From JAWLBY01 sp041687455 (GTDB lineage Bacteria > Pseudomonadota > Gammaproteobacteria > Xanthomonadales > Xanthomonadaceae), in contig JAWLBY010000009.1 of NCBI GenBank assembly GCA_041687455.1, forward strand, positions 110,255 through 174,254: a stretch of 64,000 nucleotides of DNA, written 5' to 3'. This document shows, piece after piece, positions 61,618 to 64,000 of the stretch. Position numbers and translations under genes: made by a program. Below the pieces are notes generated by a model that was not told where the DNA came from, did no database searches, and worked only from the letters and a program-made list of their open reading frames with translations. Positions within the stretch are counted from its first letter, which is position 1. Each line of letters opens with the position of its first letter.

Positions 61618-63846
61618 GTGAGCTCGATCGAGGAAGACGCGCTGGTCTTCGCACCGGAGCACGGTACCGGCCGCGAACGCGCGGACCTGCCGAGCTGGCG
61701 GATCCTGGTCGTTGACGACGATCCCGACGTGCATGCCGCGACCACGCTGGCGCTGGCCGGAGAGGTGATCTGCGATCGCCCGCTGACGCTGTGCGGAGCG
61801 CGCAGCGCGGCCGAGGCCGAGCGGCTGCTGCGCGACGACGGCGATGTCGCGGTGATCCTGCTCGACGTGGTGATGGAATCGCCGCACGCCGGCCTCGACC
61901 TGGTCGCCACGGTCCGGCGCGAGCTCGGCCTGCATCGCCCACGGATCATCCTGCGCACCGGCCAGCCCGGTTATGCGCCCGAGCTCAGCGTCGTGCGCGA
62001 GCTCGACATCAACGACTACCGCACCAAGCAGAGCCTGACCCGGACCAAGCTGCTGACACTGCTGACCTCGGCGATCCGCGCCTACCGGCAGATCGTCGCG
62101 CTCGATCGCAGCAACGCCGGACTGGAGCGGATCGTCGAAGCGAGCAGCTCGATCACGATCGACCGTGACCTGCCGGCATTCGCCGAGGAAGCGGTGCGGC
62201 GGCTCGCCGACGTGCTCGGCCTCGCCGCCGACGGCGTGTTCTGCACGGCTGCGGCCACCGGCGACGTCGCTTCCGGCTCGCCGGCAGCGGTCCGGATCGT
62301 CGCCGGCAGCGGACGCTTCGCCGATTCCGGCGCGCGCCCGATCGGACACCTGCCACACCCGGCATTGCGCGTTGCACTGCAGCAGGCGCTCGGCGATGGA
62401 CAGCCGCGCTACGCCGATCATGCCGTCGCGCTGCCGCTGCGCTCGCGCACGGCCGCGGTCAGCGCGATCGGACTGGCGCTCGAGCGCCCGCTCGACGACA
62501 TCGAACGACGGCTTGCCGGCGTGTTCGTGCAAAGCATGGCGGCGGTGGCCGATACCCACCGGCTGCTGTCGAGCCTGCACGACACCGCCTACATGGACAG
62601 CCTGCTCGGCATTCCCAACCGCGCCGCGCTGTCGCACGAGATCGACACCGTGCTGCAGTCGGCGCAGCGTGACGGCCGCGCGCTGGAGCTGGTCGACATC
62701 GACCAGTTCTCCGAGATCAACGAGGCCTTCGGCGACGCCTTCGGCGATGCCTTGCTGAAGGCGGTGGCCGAGCGGCTGCGCGACGCGTTCGCGCCAGAAG
62801 ACCTGGTCGGCCGGATCGCCAACGACACGTTCGGCGTGATCGGCTCGACCCGCGAGCTCGATACGCACCGGCTGAGCGACGTGTTCATCCGTCCGTTCGA
62901 CGTCAACGGCACCGAGATTTCGGTCACCGCGTCGTTCGCTCGGGTCGATCTGACCGAAGACGTGCACTCCGGCAGCGAAGCGATCAAGTTCGGCCACAGT
63001 GCGCTGAAGCGAGCCAAGGCGCTCGGCCCAGGTTCGCACGCGCGCTATTCGCGCGAGTTTGGTGTGCGGATCGCCGAGCGCACGCGGCTGCTGCAGGACC
63101 TGCATTCGGCCTTCGTCCGCAACCGGCTGTACCTGGCCTTCCAGCCGCAGCTCGACATCGAAGGTCGCCGGGTGGTCGGGCTCGAGGCGCTGATGCGCTG
63201 GCGCTCGGACAGCGGCGTGCTGATACCGCCGCACCAGTTCGTGCCGATCGCCGAGCAGTCCGGGCTGATCCTGCAGCTCGGCCAGTGGGTGCTGCGTGCT
63301 GCGCTCGACGCGCAGGTCGCGCTGCGCAACGAAGGGTTCGATGCGCTGCGGATGGCCGTCAACGTGTCGATGACGCAGATGCTCGACAGCGAGTTCGAAT
63401 CGCAGCTCGACGCCGCGATCGAGCAGAGCGGTGCCGACCCGCGCTGGCTCGAACTCGAGGTGACCGAGTCGATCGCGATGCATTCTCCGGAGCTCGTATC
63501 GCGCAAGCTGCAGCGGCTGCGCAGCCGCGGCATCGCGATCGCGATCGACGACTTCGGCACCGGCTTCTCGTCGCTCGCCTACCTCGAGCGGCTGGCGGTC
63601 GACCGGCTCAAGATCGATCGCGCATTCGTCGATGCGCTCGGCAAGGACTCGAGCGGCGCGCGGATCGCCGAGATGGTGGTCGAGCTCGGCAAGACGCTCG
63701 GACTGCGGGTCATCGCCGAAGGCGTCGAAACCGAGGAACAGCGGCAGCGTCTGGCTGCGCTCGGCTGCGACGAACTGCAGGGCTTTCTGTTCAGTCCGGC
63801 ACTGACCGGCGACGAACTGCGCGCGTGGCTCGCCGCACGGCGCTGA
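61618..63846 (+). CDS. Response regulator with DUF3369, degenerate GGDEF and active-type EAL domain
   Basis: A 742-residue cytoplasmic protein. The receiver domain has VVDDDPD and the phospho-acceptor Asp83 in VILLDVVME. A DUF3369 domain (about 160-325) follows. The GGDEF domain (about 325-475) has RIANDTFGV (399-407) where active cyclases have GGDEF, so it cannot make c-di-GMP. The EAL domain has GLEALMRW (EAL at 523-525), AVNVSMTQ, LELEVTES, IDDFGTGFSSLAYL, LKIDRAFV, AEGVETEEQ and LQGFLFS, a full catalytic set. It should cut c-di-GMP, probably when phosphorylated by the kinase upstream. The GTG at 61618 is preferred (AGG upstream); a GTG at 61579 is possible. Confidence 0.92.
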   Translation: MSSIEEDALVFAPEHGTGRERADLPSWRILVVDDDPDVHAATTLALAGEVICDRPLTLCGARSAAEAERLLRDDGDVAVILLDVVMESPHAGLDLVATVRRELGLHRPRIILRTGQPGYAPELSVVRELDINDYRTKQSLTRTKLLTLLTSAIRAYRQIVALDRSNAGLERIVEASSSITIDRDLPAFAEEAVRRLADVLGLAADGVFCTAAATGDVASGSPAAVRIVAGSGRFADSGARPIGHLPHPALRVALQQALGDGQPRYADHAVALPLRSRTAAVSAIGLALERPLDDIERRLAGVFVQSMAAVADTHRLLSSLHDTAYMDSLLGIPNRAALSHEIDTVLQSAQRDGRALELVDIDQFSEINEAFGDAFGDALLKAVAERLRDAFAPEDLVGRIANDTFGVIGSTRELDTHRLSDVFIRPFDVNGTEISVTASFARVDLTEDVHSGSEAIKFGHSALKRAKALGPGSHARYSREFGVRIAERTRLLQDLHSAFVRNRLYLAFQPQLDIEGRRVVGLEALMRWRSDSGVLIPPHQFVPIAEQSGLILQLGQWVLRAALDAQVALRNEGFDALRMAVNVSMTQMLDSEFESQLDAAIEQSGADPRWLELEVTESIAMHSPELVSRKLQRLRSRGIAIAIDDFGTGFSSLAYLERLAVDRLKIDRAFVDALGKDSSGARIAEMVVELGKTLGLRVIAEGVETEEQRQRLAALGCDELQGFLFSPALTGDELRAWLAARR

Positions 63847-63853
63847 GCGCGCC

Positions 63854-63916
63854 GAACGCGCGAGGTACAAGCGGGTCCGCCGCGATGCTCCGCGACCTCA
63901 TGAAATATCCGGGCTA
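63854..63916. repeat. Short copy of the MITE-like repeat
   Basis: The block GAACGCGCGAGGTACAAGC...GCGATGCTCCGC (63854-63893) matches 14193-14232 in 38 of 40 positions. It is followed at once by GACCTCATGAAATATCCGGGCTA, the inverse of the terminus at 14123-14148. It lies 8 bases after the REC-EAL stop. The middle of the long copy is missing, so this is an internally deleted or basic form. The last 84 bases of the window hold no gene. Confidence 0.7.
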
Positions 63917-64000
63917 GCAGCCTGTCGGACTTGTCTCCCCACTCCCCGGAAAACACGTTCCGGACATTCTCGGGACGCTTCGGGATTCCGGCAGAGCGAG

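Noticed and set aside
61589..61621. Ten-codon frame (ATG to TGA) that overlaps the chosen GTG of the REC-EAL gene
   Set aside because: It could couple translation, but nothing beyond position supports it. Noted only as a possible leader peptide.

Overview
This window comes from the chromosome of a high-GC gammaproteobacterium, probably in or near the Xanthomonadales (Lysobacterales). Four points suggest this. The division and cell wall (dcw) cluster runs mraZ to ftsZ and continues into lpxC, a DUF721/dciA gene, an M23 peptidase, secA and a Nudix/ThiE fusion. GshA is of the plant/proteobacterial type. A PepSY-PhoP-PhoQ-like operon is present. Extragenic GGGATTCGGGATT-type repeats lie inside the dcw cluster. 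The placement is inferred from gene content and order; no 16S gene is present.

Layout. 1-223 is the tail of a histidine kinase. 0.6-3.5 kb (minus) holds gshA followed by two tandem UPF0149 (YecA-like) genes. 3.9-8.9 kb (minus) holds transketolase, a dicarboxylate/amino-acid symporter and an AGCS alanine/glycine symporter. 9.1-11.2 kb (minus) is a coupled phosphoribosyltransferase/erythromycin-esterase pair. dusB (plus) and a small autotransporter with a Calx-beta-like passenger (minus) follow, then a MITE-like repeat at 14.1-14.4 kb.

14.4-36.8 kb is the dcw/envelope supercluster, read on the minus strand from mraZ at 36.8 kb: mraZ-rsmH-ftsL-ftsI-murE-murF-mraY-ftsW-murG-murC-ddl-ftsQ-ftsA-ftsZ-lpxC, then M23 peptidase, secA and mutT/thiE, with dciA on the plus strand between lpxC and the peptidase. 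From rsmH to ftsA all eleven junctions overlap, nine as ATGA. A sigma70-type promoter and four MraZ-type repeats with an exact 10-bp period precede mraZ. The RNase P RNA gene lies just upstream on the same strand.

37.7-42.7 kb holds a DUF1820 gene, a PepSY/response regulator/sensor kinase operon, an arginine-deiminase-like hydrolase and dusA. 42.8-45.2 kb is a MacB/FtsX-type permease without a nearby ATPase. 45.6-52.4 kb is an eight-gene Mrp-like cation/proton antiporter operon of unusual composition: E-F-G-(A C-terminal domains fused to B)-C-D and two further ND4/ND5-like subunits. 52.7-53.4 kb holds a methionine-rich exported protein coupled to a small DETFPASDP-motif protein.

53.5-56.8 kb carries convergent genes for an aromatic aminotransferase and an indolepyruvate/phenylpyruvate decarboxylase, with a frameshifted relic of an aldehyde dehydrogenase between them. 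Together they look like the remains of an indole-3-pyruvate (auxin/phenylacetate) pathway. 56.9-63.8 kb is rich in signalling genes: an HD-GYP phosphodiesterase, a spermidine-synthase-like protein, and a YfiR / CHASE8-type histidine kinase / REC-DUF3369-GGDEF-EAL module that probably links a periplasmic YfiR signal to c-di-GMP breakdown by phosphorelay. The window ends in a second, shorter copy of the repeat seen at 14 kb.
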